DNA of 11,743 bases from a bacterium. GTDB taxonomy: Bacteria; Electryoneota; Electryoneia; Electryoneales; Electryoneaceae. The stretch covers positions 1 through 11,743 of the forward strand of contig WJJA01000145.1 in NCBI GenBank assembly GCA_014729955.1. The letters are read 5' to 3'. Shown piece after piece: positions 1 to 6,692 of this stretch (position 1 is its first letter; every line of letters begins with the position of its first letter). The translations under genes and the position numbers were made by a program. Under the pieces are notes generated by a model. That model was not told the DNA's origin. It did not search any database and saw nothing but the letters and a program-made list of their open reading frames with translations.

Positions 1-2
1 AC

Positions 3-776
3 TTTGACTACCGCAGGCATGATATCACGGACCGGACCGGCACCTTGCGTCTGATCAAAGAGGTCCGCCCCACGTTTATTATCAACGCTGCGGCGATGAC
101 CCATGTCGATGCCTGTGAAATCGAACGGGAAAAGTGCTGGAACATCAATGTAAACTCTGTGGGGTACCTGGTTGAGGGTGCCCGCCGTTCGCGTTCCAAG
201 GTGATTCATCTTTCATCGGACTATGTTTTTGACGGCACCGCCGGACCCTATACCGAGCTGGATCGGCCCAATCCGCTCTCCTACTATGGGAAGAGCAAGC
301 ACGCGTCCGAAAACATCGTTCTGGGCGGGAATGTGGAAGGCGCGGTGCTTCGCACTGTGGTGGTTTTCGGGCACGGTCGGGAACTGAAGCCCAGTTTCGT
401 ATCCTGGCTGGTGAAAATGCTGCGGGAGCGACGGGATGTAAAAATCGTCACCGACCAGATATCCAATGTCACTCTTGTGGATGATCTTGCACTGGCAGTG
501 AAGAAAATTGCGATGCTGAACAAGGAGGGGATCTGGAACGCGGCGGGGCGTGAGATTCTCAGTCGATACGAATTCGCGGTAAAAATCGCTGAAGCATACA
601 ACCTGGACGCCGGCTTGATTCAGACCACTCTGACCCGCCTGCTGGGTCAGACCGCAACCCGTCCGCTTCAATCCGGTCTGGTGGTTGATAAAGCGCAAAG
701 AGAGCTGAATCTGCAATTCCGTAACGTGGAAGAGGCGCTGAAGCTGTATCGTGAACAGGAAGCGCAGTTGAATTAG
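3..776 (+). CDS. rfbD: dTDP-4-dehydrorhamnose reductase-like sugar-nucleotide reductase (RmlD/RfbD family), 5'-truncated by the window edge
   Basis: Short-chain dehydrogenase of the RmlD family, which in its best-known form reduces dTDP-4-keto-L-rhamnose to dTDP-L-rhamnose with NAD(P)H in the cytoplasm. The frame is open from base 3 without a start, and 257 residues are visible. Family members are usually about 280-300 residues, so roughly 40 N-terminal residues, including the glycine-rich nucleotide-binding loop, lie outside the window. Visible features in order are an HDITD segment near the left edge, INAAAMTHVDACE, the family motif SSDYVFDG, and the catalytic YxxxK as YGKSK near codon 95. 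A TTG at 45 could serve as a start, but the conserved DITD segment before it argues against that. It is followed after 21 bases by a polyprenyl-phosphate glycosyltransferase gene, which fits a surface polysaccharide cluster. The exact substrate is uncertain; other NDP-4-keto-sugar reductases share this fold. Confidence 0.82.
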   Translation, partial: FDYRRHDITDRTGTLRLIKEVRPTFIINAAAMTHVDACEIEREKCWNINVNSVGYLVEGARRSRSKVIHLSSDYVFDGTAGPYTELDRPNPLSYYGKSKHASENIVLGGNVEGAVLRTVVVFGHGRELKPSFVSWLVKMLRERRDVKIVTDQISNVTLVDDLALAVKKIAMLNKEGIWNAAGREILSRYEFAVKIAEAYNLDAGLIQTTLTRLLGQTATRPLQSGLVVDKAQRELNLQFRNVEEALKLYREQEAQLN

Positions 777-797
777 CATGGGAACCGGGAAGACGAG

Positions 798-1529
798 ATG
801 CGGCCGTTGAACAAAGTACTGGCGGTGATGCCGACGTACAATGAACGCGACAACATTCTCAAGGTAATCGAACGGGTTCTGGCTTCGGATGCCCGTGTCG
901 AACTACTCGTGATCGACGATGCATCCCCGGACGGCACCGGGGACATCGTGGCGCGCCTTATGAACGGGAATGGTCGTCTGCACCTGATGCGACGCGCGGG
1001 CAAACTGGGCCTGGGTACCGCGTATGTCGCCGGATTCCGGTATGCCCTGCAACATGACTACGATGCAGTGGTGCAGATCGATGCCGACCTGAGTCACAAT
1101 CCAAAGGATATTCCCCGGCTGATCACTTATGCCGAACGCGGCGCTCATCTTGTGGTCGGCAGCCGTTATATCTCCGGCGTCAATGTTGTCAACTGGCCGC
1201 TGCAGAGGCTGCTGATCTCTTATTTCGCTTCGGTGTATACACGCCTGGTGACTGCGATGCCGCTACGTGATGCAACCGCCGGCTTCAACCTGATTCGGCG
1301 TGAAGTCCTGCAGGCTGTCGACCTGGACCGTATCAAGACAAATGGGTACGGCTTCCAGATCGAATTCAAGTTTTACACCTGGAAAAAGGGCTTTCGGATC
1401 GTTGAATGCCCGATTGTCTTTATTGAGCGCGCTGAAGGGCAGTCGAAGATGGACAGGAAGATCATGATCGAAGCGGCCGTGCTGGTGTGGAAGCTGCGTC
1501 TGATGTCAATCTTCGGGGGCGTTCATTGA
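798..1529 (+). CDS. Polyprenyl-phosphate (dolichol-phosphate) mannosyltransferase-like family 2 glycosyltransferase
   Basis: A 243-residue GT2 enzyme resembling DPM1/Ppm1, which transfers mannose from GDP-mannose to a polyprenyl phosphate at the inner face of the cytoplasmic membrane. Motifs are PTYNE (12-16), the nucleotide-binding DDASPDGT (40-47), KLGLGTAY (69-76), the metal-binding DADLSH (95-100), SRYISG (122-127) and a GYGFQIE segment (183-189) typical of this family. Length matches the single-domain, membrane-anchor-free bacterial and eukaryotic form; the longer forms with a C-terminal GtrA-like membrane region are excluded. The ATG is preceded by a modest purine-rich stretch (gggaagacgag). 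Its TGA overlaps the TTG start of the next gene, so the two are probably coupled. The sugar could be glucose instead of mannose, as GtrB-type enzymes share these motifs. Confidence 0.87.
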   Translation: MRPLNKVLAVMPTYNERDNILKVIERVLASDARVELLVIDDASPDGTGDIVARLMNGNGRLHLMRRAGKLGLGTAYVAGFRYALQHDYDAVVQIDADLSHNPKDIPRLITYAERGAHLVVGSRYISGVNVVNWPLQRLLISYFASVYTRLVTAMPLRDATAGFNLIRREVLQAVDLDRIKTNGYGFQIEFKFYTWKKGFRIVECPIVFIERAEGQSKMDRKIMIEAAVLVWKLRLMSIFGGVH

Positions 1530-3139
1530 AGGACTTGTCCGTCATCATCGTGTCCTACAATGCACGAGAATTCCTCGCCGCCACTCTCGAATCGGTGTTT
1601 CGGGCCGGGGACGGCCTCGACATGGAGGTGTTTGTTGTCGACAACGCTTCGAGCGACGGTGCCCCGGAGATGGTGCGGGAACGGTTTCCGCAAGTCACTC
1701 TGATGGCCCAGAGCGAGAACCTGGGCTTTGCGAAAGCGAACAACCTCGCTCTTGCCGATGCGCAAGGGCGATACCTGATGATTCTGAATCCCGATTGCAT
1801 CCTGCAGGAAGATACGCTTACCACGCTCGTTCGATTCATGGATGAGCATCCTGAATCCGGAGCGTCCGGACCGAAACTCCTCAATCGTGACGGCAGCTTC
1901 CAGGTGGCCGCAAAACGCGGATTGCCTACTCCATGGGTGGCGTTCTGCAAGTTGAGCGGTCTCAGTACCATGTTTCCCCGCTCGAAAGCGTTTAACTATT
2001 ACGAGCTGGGTCATCTGGATCCTGACGAAGTGCACGAGGTGGAATCGCTGACCGGTGCCGCGATGATGGTGCGTCGTGAGGCGTACGAAGCGGTCGGCGG
2101 CCTGGATGAAGACTACTTCATGTTCGGTGAAGATATCGACTGGTGTTATTCGATATCAAAGGCCGGCTGGAAAGTGCATTACGTTCCCACAACTCAGATC
2201 ATTCACTACAAGGGCGAATCGACACGCCGTAGCGATACGGACCGGGAACGACATTTTTACAATGCGATGCGCATATTCGCAAGGAAACACTTCGCAGGGA
2301 ACCCCATCTCCACAGCAGGTATCGAGATCGGCATCTATTTAAGTGAGATTGCCGCTCGATTGCGAAAACGCGCGACCGTCTGGGTACCGATGTTGATTGA
2401 CTTCATCATTATCCTCGTGTCGTTCGTTTTCGGATACCATATCAAGTTCGGTGAATTTGTGTTTCGAGAGATGTACCTGGTGAGCGTGCTGTATGCCCTG
2501 ATTACCCTTGGCACATTGTCAGCAATGGGAGTATACCGAGGGCGAGGGCACCGTCCGATCCCCATTTTGCTTGGAATGTTTGCAGGGTTTGCGATCGTCT
2601 CGACGAGCGCCTACTTTGTTAAGTCTATTGCTTTCAGTCGCCTGGTGATTGTCGGTACGGCCGTGGCCGTTCCCCTGTTGATGCTCGGATGGCGGGGCCT
2701 GGTTCGCATGGCGGTGTCGCGACCCCAGGCTCGTCGGGCTGTGGTGATCGGACTGGATGACACCAGCCGATCGGTGATGGAATACTTGCAGAACGGTCGC
2801 CAACCGGGCCTGCGAGCAATCGGGTGGCTGGTGTATGATCCGAAACATATCGGTGAGTCTCCCTGCGGACTACCGGTGCTTGGCCTGGCCAAGGATTTTG
2901 CACAGATTGCCGAGGAAGAACATATTGAGGAAGCGTTTTTCTCCTCGAAATCGGGCAGCTATGAAAAGATTGTGAAGCTGGTTTCTGCCAACCCCGCGAA
3001 AGGGGTGAATGTGCAGGTGATTCCGGAGGGGTACGACCCGGAGGGCGATGTTCCCCTCCTTGAGCTGGATCTCGGCGGTCCGCTGCTCAGCCGTCTTGCG
3101 AATCCACGTGGACCATCCATGAGGGTAAGGAAACGATGA
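1526..3139 (+). CDS. Family 2 glycosyltransferase (rhamnosyltransferase-like) fused to a four-helix membrane domain and a nucleotide-binding fold like the N-terminus of polyprenyl glycosylphosphotransferases
   Basis: Residues 1-255 are a GT2 domain of the WbbL/rhamnosyltransferase type: LSVIIVSYN at 4-12, VVDNASSDGA (37-46), ENLGFAKANN (64-73), the DxD-like LNPDC (87-91), a LTGAAMMVRR segment (175-184) and FGEDIDWCYS (200-209). Residues about 286-390 hold four hydrophobic segments (roughly 286-305, 314-336, 346-366, 371-390). Residues about 403-510 form a Rossmann-like domain beginning RRAVVIGLDD and including GWLVYDP and GLPVLGL. That order matches the N-terminal half of WbaP/EpsE-like undecaprenyl-phosphate sugar phosphotransferases (the CoA_binding_3 region), but the protein stops at RVRKR, where the catalytic domain would begin. 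I chose the TTG at 1526, which gives 537 residues. It directly precedes the first GT2 strand, has a CGGGGG stretch upstream and overlaps the previous stop. A longer reading from GTG 1487 would add 13 residues without homology. Confidence 0.8.
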   Translation: MKDLSVIIVSYNAREFLAATLESVFRAGDGLDMEVFVVDNASSDGAPEMVRERFPQVTLMAQSENLGFAKANNLALADAQGRYLMILNPDCILQEDTLTTLVRFMDEHPESGASGPKLLNRDGSFQVAAKRGLPTPWVAFCKLSGLSTMFPRSKAFNYYELGHLDPDEVHEVESLTGAAMMVRREAYEAVGGLDEDYFMFGEDIDWCYSISKAGWKVHYVPTTQIIHYKGESTRRSDTDRERHFYNAMRIFARKHFAGNPISTAGIEIGIYLSEIAARLRKRATVWVPMLIDFIIILVSFVFGYHIKFGEFVFREMYLVSVLYALITLGTLSAMGVYRGRGHRPIPILLGMFAGFAIVSTSAYFVKSIAFSRLVIVGTAVAVPLLMLGWRGLVRMAVSRPQARRAVVIGLDDTSRSVMEYLQNGRQPGLRAIGWLVYDPKHIGESPCGLPVLGLAKDFAQIAEEEHIEEAFFSSKSGSYEKIVKLVSANPAKGVNVQVIPEGYDPEGDVPLLELDLGGPLLSRLANPRGPSMRVRKR

Positions 3140-4119
3140 GAGAATTTGTTTTTGACTTCGAAAAACCGGTCGTAGAACTTGAACGGAAAATCGCGGAAAT
3201 GCGGAAGCTGTCGGAGGACGACGGCGTCGATATTTCCGAAGAGATTGTCCAGCTGGAAGAAAAAGCGCATACCCTGCGCCAGGAAGTCTTTTCCAGTCTT
3301 ACACGCTGGCAAAAGGTGCAGCTGGCCCGTCATCCCAACCGGCCCTACACCCTCGACTACATCGCCGGCATGACGGAACGTTTCCAGGAAATCCACGGCG
3401 ACCGCACCTTTGCGGACGATCACGCCATCGTGTCCGGTTTCGGGACCATCCAGGGGTGGAATGTCGCGATCATCGGCCACCAGAAAGGTCGCGGCACAAA
3501 ACAGAACCTTTACCGCAATTTCGGTATGCCGCACCCGGAAGGATACCGTAAAGCGTTGCGTGTGATGAAACTGGCCGAGAAATTCAACAGGCCGGTGATT
3601 ACGCTGGTGGATACTCCCGGCGCCTACCCCGGACTTGGCGCGGAAGAGCGTGGACAAGCCGAAGCGATTGCCCGGAATCTATTTGAGATGAGCCGCCTGC
3701 AGGTGCCGATTATTACGGTGGTGATCGGTGAAGGCGGATCCGGTGGTGCGTTGGCGCTGGCGGTAGCCGACAAGGTGATCATGTTCGAGTATTCCATTTA
3801 CTCGGTGATCAGCCCGGAAGGGTGCGCCTCTATTCTTTATCGTGATGCCGCCATGGCCGACAGAGCGGCTGAATCCCTTCGCCTCACCGCCGGCGATCTC
3901 AAAGAACTCGGTATTGCCGATACCATACTTCCCGAACCTACCGGCGGCGCCCACCAGGACTGGGAAACAGCAATAGGTGCAGCGAAGAAAGCCATCGTGG
4001 AAGCGCTGGAGGATCTGAACGCGTATACAGTGGATGAGCTGATCGACCGTCGCGTAGCCAAGTTCGGAGATATGGGCTATTTCGAAGACTCGGAAGATGA
4101 AGAGCAAGCTCGCGCTTAG
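3136..4119 (+). CDS. accA: Acetyl-CoA carboxylase carboxyltransferase subunit alpha
   Basis: Alpha subunit of the heterotetrameric carboxyltransferase that, with AccD, moves carboxyl from biotin on AccB to acetyl-CoA, giving malonyl-CoA for fatty-acid synthesis in the cytoplasm. The 327-residue length is standard. The N-terminal helical region FDFEKPVVELERKI leads into RHPNRPYTLDYI, and the crotonase-like core carries RNFGMPHPEGYRKA (127-140), DTPGAYPG (159-166), the oxyanion-hole glycines GEGGSGGA (198-205) and SPEGCASIL (226-234). The C-terminus is acidic (EDSEDEE). The ATG overlaps the TGA of the glycosyltransferase fusion as ATGA, with AAGGA a few bases upstream, so translation is probably coupled. 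No accD, accB or accC gene is in the window. No strong terminator follows; a weak 5-bp hairpin lies at 4129-4142. Confidence 0.97.
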   Translation: MREFVFDFEKPVVELERKIAEMRKLSEDDGVDISEEIVQLEEKAHTLRQEVFSSLTRWQKVQLARHPNRPYTLDYIAGMTERFQEIHGDRTFADDHAIVSGFGTIQGWNVAIIGHQKGRGTKQNLYRNFGMPHPEGYRKALRVMKLAEKFNRPVITLVDTPGAYPGLGAEERGQAEAIARNLFEMSRLQVPIITVVIGEGGSGGALALAVADKVIMFEYSIYSVISPEGCASILYRDAAMADRAAESLRLTAGDLKELGIADTILPEPTGGAHQDWETAIGAAKKAIVEALEDLNAYTVDELIDRRVAKFGDMGYFEDSEDEEQARA

Positions 4120-4381
4120 CTTCTCTTTGCTCTACGCAGAGCTTGGATTCTTCCTCCGCAAGATTTGAACGAGGCATGCAACGGCGTCATTCGCCTGATT
4201 TCAGCATTCTTATCGGACTGTGATTCTCCCTGTAGGCCGATCAAGCGCCCGGCTCCCATTGCCCTCGGTTGAGGCTCCCCCGCCGACCTCGCTTTCGGCA
4301 GGCTGCAGGGTCCGTCCTCAACTGTCACTGGCATGATTTGTATCGACGAAGCAGGAATCGATCCTGCATATCATACGACTT
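4120..4381. other. Intergenic region after accA, no gene recognised
   Basis: No convincing gene is seen. The minus-strand frame across 4116-4334 has no family resemblance and probably is not coding. Short inverted repeats are present: gctct/agagc (4129-4142) just after accA, gttgagg (4268-4274) with cctcaac (4316-4322) enclosing a smaller gccga/tcggc stem, and gcagga/tcctgc (4351-4367). These could act in transcription termination or be part of an uncharacterised structured element. None has the T-tract of a clear intrinsic terminator. Confidence 0.4.
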
Positions 4382-4632
4382 TAGCCCGAATATTTCATGA
4401 ATGGAGAGAGCATTCTTTTCTAAAAGATAGATTAACAATAAGATAATGTCACGACATACAGTTTTTCTCCTGCACAGATTGTGTCCAGGCCATACTCATT
4501 TTTACATTCCCCCTTCGGGCGGTCCCAACTGTGTCATCTGCTTTGTTCCGAAGGATTCGCGGTATTGTAATACAGCTTCATCCTTCGCGTCTCACAACTG
4601 ACACAGTTTGAACTCGTGAAATACGCGGGCTA
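4382..4632 (+). repeat. MITE-like inverted-terminal-repeat element, copy 1
   Basis: A 251-bp element. Its left end TAGCCCGAATATTTCATGA (4382-4400) matches the reverse complement of its right end (4614-4632) at 16 of 19 positions. The right half (4507-4623) is 109/117 identical, without gaps, to the reverse complement of 5975-6091; the left half has diverged far more. The shared core contains a CTTCGG-capped short hairpin (near 4510-4519), a 10-bp outer stem aactgtgtca (4527-4536) with tgacacagtt (4599-4608), and an inner 8-bp stem cgaaggat (4549-4556) with atccttcg (4580-4587). There is no open frame of note, so it is non-autonomous if mobile. I see no target-site duplication beside either end. 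It could also be a repeated structured RNA or REP-type element. Orientation is arbitrary. Confidence 0.75.
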
Positions 4633-4637
4633 CGATG

Positions 4638-4671
4638 ACGAGCCCGTCTCCGTAACACAGGACGGGCTCGT
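4638..4671. terminator. Stem-loop terminator candidate between repeat copy 1 and the secreted-protein gene
   Basis: A perfect 11-bp stem, acgagcccgtc (4638-4648) with gacgggctcgt (4661-4671), closes a 12-base loop. It starts 22 bases beyond the stop codon of the minus-strand T9SS protein gene, where a terminator is expected. However, the T-rich tail (tttgttgt) is on the plus strand and the minus-strand side lacks one. It may work in both directions or only against plus-strand read-through from the accA side. Confidence 0.55.
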
Positions 4672-4693
4672 TTGTTGTCATGAACGGCAGCCA

Positions 4694-5857
4694 TTACCTC
4701 AGCAGAATCACCTTTCGTGTTCGGTCCGCGACGGGCGTCTCGAGGCGGATGAAATAGACACCGCTTGGATCACTTCCCGCGTTCCACTGAACTTCATGGT
4801 ACCCTGTGGATTGGCGCCCCTCGGCGAGACGAGTCACCTCACGTCCCAGCAGATCGACAACTCGAAGTGTAACCGACATCGAACGTGGAAGCGTGAATCC
4901 AACCTGCGTAACGGCGTTGAACGGGTTCGGATAGGCCGGTGACAGCGTAATGGTCTCCGGTAATACCGGTCCGCTTTCGGGTGTATGATTCAGCGGGTCG
5001 AATCGTCGTCGCACGGTCATCGCCGTGTCGAACTGAGCATTCTGTTCTCCGGGGAAGGAGGAGATCGTAGCGATCTCGCCCAGGTCCGGTGCGTAGAACA
5101 TGTAGCTTTGGGTCGTTTCGATCTCGTCCGGAATGCCTTCCGGCAAGGGCACTTCAAACCAGAATCCCGGGAACGGCCATACTTCAACCCACACATAAAG
5201 ATGAAGCTCCATGCCAAGGGAACTGTGGATCCGTAGAACATCGACCGGTTCCTGTCCGCCGTCAAACTCGGCCGTTCCCCAGGCATCCACTTCGTTCATT
5301 CCACCGGCTATCAATTCGATCTTGTAATCGGTTTGTGCAGTATCCGGTCGGAAGATGTACTCGAACGTATCGGCAACGGCCCATTCTTCTTCAAAAGTCA
5401 GCGGCATGGGACCGAGTTGCAGTGCGAGCGGAATTGCGAGGCCATCCTCGCCGAAGGGAATCCCAAGGCCGATGATGTACCAGCCGGTATCGGCTATGGC
5501 TTCATACCGGTAAATCGATCCACCAATCTGCAATCCACCGAAACCGCTGCCCAGGACCACTCGTGTGGCATTCGGAAATTCTTCGCCGAACGGGGTTTCA
5601 TCAATTACAAGCAATGAGTCAACGACCACCGTATCCTCCGGACCCTCGCTGAAATCCCACTGGTAATTCCCTCCGGGAGGATCGATGTCAACGATGATAC
5701 CCGAATCCGGCATAGTCGCGGTCTTCGAGTGGAAATGGAACGCCGATCCCGGTTCGCTCGGAATCTCGTCCGGTTCGATACTGGTTTGTGCAAGTAGGGC
5801 AAACGGCAGTGCGAGCAAGAGAACGGCAATCAGCGATGCATGGGGCAACCGTACCAT
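4694..5857 (-). CDS. Secreted protein of unknown function with type IX secretion C-terminal sorting domain
   Basis: A 387-residue protein. Residues 1-23 form a signal peptide (charged start, then LIAVLLLALPFALLA, cleavage likely before Q24), so it is exported across the inner membrane by Sec. The middle (about 25-300) is acidic, aromatic-rich and probably beta-stranded; I recognise no enzyme motif in it. The C-terminus from 309 is a type A T9SS sorting domain: YPNPFN, VTLRVVDLLGREV, the GYHEVQW strand and the SGVYFIRL ending, followed by RKVILLR. This would direct outer-membrane export and possibly surface anchoring. The ATG is supported by a GAGGGAG sequence 6 bases upstream. A weak TTGAAA...TAATTC pair with only 15 bases between lies about 80-100 bases upstream. 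The gene stands alone between two inverted repeat copies. Confidence 0.85.
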   Translation of the reverse strand: MVRLPHASLIAVLLLALPFALLAQTSIEPDEIPSEPGSAFHFHSKTATMPDSGIIVDIDPPGGNYQWDFSEGPEDTVVVDSLLVIDETPFGEEFPNATRVVLGSGFGGLQIGGSIYRYEAIADTGWYIIGLGIPFGEDGLAIPLALQLGPMPLTFEEEWAVADTFEYIFRPDTAQTDYKIELIAGGMNEVDAWGTAEFDGGQEPVDVLRIHSSLGMELHLYVWVEVWPFPGFWFEVPLPEGIPDEIETTQSYMFYAPDLGEIATISSFPGEQNAQFDTAMTVRRRFDPLNHTPESGPVLPETITLSPAYPNPFNAVTQVGFTLPRSMSVTLRVVDLLGREVTRLAEGRQSTGYHEVQWNAGSDPSGVYFIRLETPVADRTRKVILLR

Positions 5858-5965
5858 GATGACTCCCTCGGTCTTTTCGTATCATTGCAATATACCATTT
5901 CATTTGTCTTCACACACATGACATGTATCACGAATTATCGCTGAGGGTTCGCTTTCAACAGCGGC

Positions 5966-6230
5966 TAACCCGAATATTTCACGAGTTCAAACTGCGTCAG
6001 ATGTGAGGCGCGAAGAATGAAGCTGTATTGCCATACCGCGAATCCTTCGCAACAAAGCAGATGACGCAGTTGGGACCGCCCGAAGGGGGAATGAATAGAT
6101 GAGTTTTCCTCTTTTACTTCAAGGTACAAACCGTCGCCGGGAAGAAGTGACAAACTGGGTGGGGGCATCTTCTTTTAAAAACAATCACTTACCATAGATC
6201 GCTTTCCTCATTCATGAAATATTCGGGCTA
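5966..6230 (-). repeat. MITE-like inverted-terminal-repeat element, copy 2 (opposite orientation to copy 1)
   Basis: A 265-bp element whose ends TAACCCGAATATTTCACGA (5966-5984) and the reverse complement of 6212-6230 agree at 17 of 19 positions. Its outer end (6209-6232) is identical over 24 bases to the outer end of copy 1 (4380-4403) in inverse orientation. The core 5975-6091 repeats the hairpin of copy 1: outer stem aactgcgtca (5990-5999) with tgacgcagtt (6062-6071), inner stem gcgaagaat (6010-6018) with atccttcgc (6042-6050). The outer stem carries a C:G pair where copy 1 has T:A, a compensatory change. The rest (about 6100-6208) differs strongly from copy 1. No target-site duplication is evident. 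Confidence 0.75.
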
Positions 6231-6287
6231 AACATCAGGGAACTCCCTGCCGATAATGAAGAGGAAGGACCAGCATCGAGGAGAATC

Positions 6288-6536
6288 ATGAGCATCAACG
6301 CTTCCGAGTCGAACCCCGGTTCGTTGCCGGTGAACATAAAGAAAGCCGCTCCAAGGGTAGAGAAGCAGCCTTGGACCCAGCAACACGCCAAACCGCCGAT
6401 CACGGTGATGCGTGAAATGATCGACGCCCGCCATGACATCCAACGCCATGAACTGGCGGAAGAGGCGGTACGGCAGCATTTCCGGGATAACTTCCACCGT
6501 CTCAAGGAACAATACACGATCAATACCAAGGCTTGA
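6288..6536 (+). CDS. Small hypothetical protein, 82 residues
   Basis: I do not recognise a family. Coding is supported by an ATG with a near-perfect ribosome binding site (gaggag, 4 bases before the start), and by a strong palindromic terminator 23 bases after the stop. The N-terminal 35 residues are rich in Ser, Pro, Asn and Lys and look disordered. Residues about 38-76 (ITVMREMIDARHDI... to ...RLKEQY) are likely one long amphipathic helix rich in His, Arg and Glu, as in small dimerising or nucleic-acid-associated proteins. There is no signal peptide, membrane segment or cysteine. It lies alone, 57 bases past repeat copy 2, with a small caggg/ccctg hairpin (6236-6249) in its leader, and converges with the C25-like gene. 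Confidence 0.7.
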   Translation: MSINASESNPGSLPVNIKKAAPRVEKQPWTQQHAKPPITVMREMIDARHDIQRHELAEEAVRQHFRDNFHRLKEQYTINTKA

Positions 6537-6559
6537 TCGGTGATTCCATGAGATCCAAT

Positions 6560-6589
6560 CACGAGCCGGGTAAGCTTACCCGGCTCGTG
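6560..6589 (+). terminator. Perfect-palindrome intrinsic terminator of the 82-residue protein gene
   Basis: A 30-base perfect palindrome centred on an AAGCTT site; cacgagccgggta pairs with tacccggctcgtg around a minimal agct loop. It is followed by a short tail (ttatgt) on the plus strand. It starts 23 bases after the stop of the small gene. The GC-rich stem is strong, the T-tract weak. Confidence 0.75.
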
Positions 6590-6616
6590 TTATGTGAATG
6601 CGCTGCCGCGCACGCC

Positions 6617-6653
6617 TCTAAAAACGCCCGGCAACGTATGCTTTGCCGGGCGT
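6617..6653 (-). terminator. Intrinsic terminator of the C25-like protein gene
   Basis: An 11-bp stem, acgcccggcaa (6624-6634) with ttgccgggcgt (6643-6653), closes an 8-base loop. Read on the minus strand it is followed directly by TTTTT (the A-run at 6620-6624), a classical rho-independent terminator. It begins 39 bases past the stop codon at 6693 and lies back to back with the plus-strand palindrome at 6560-6589. Confidence 0.85.
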
Positions 6654-6692
6654 AGTAGTATCAGCCATTCTCTGTCCTGCTGTGAGGCTTCC

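Noticed and set aside
4116..4334. A 72-codon minus-strand open frame after accA
   Set aside because: It overlaps the accA end, has no ribosome binding site or family resemblance, and the area is better described as non-coding with small hairpins.
4380..4640. Target-site duplications around the repeat copies
   Set aside because: The bases beside each copy and beside the whole bracketed segment were compared by eye and do not match.
4616..4942. Plus-strand 108-codon open frame across the end of the secreted-protein gene
   Set aside because: It is opposite the conserved T9SS sorting domain of the minus-strand gene and starts inside the repeat end; a shadow frame.
4382..6230. CRISPR array
   Set aside because: There are only two long, oppositely oriented copies with a gene between them, not short direct repeats with regular spacers.
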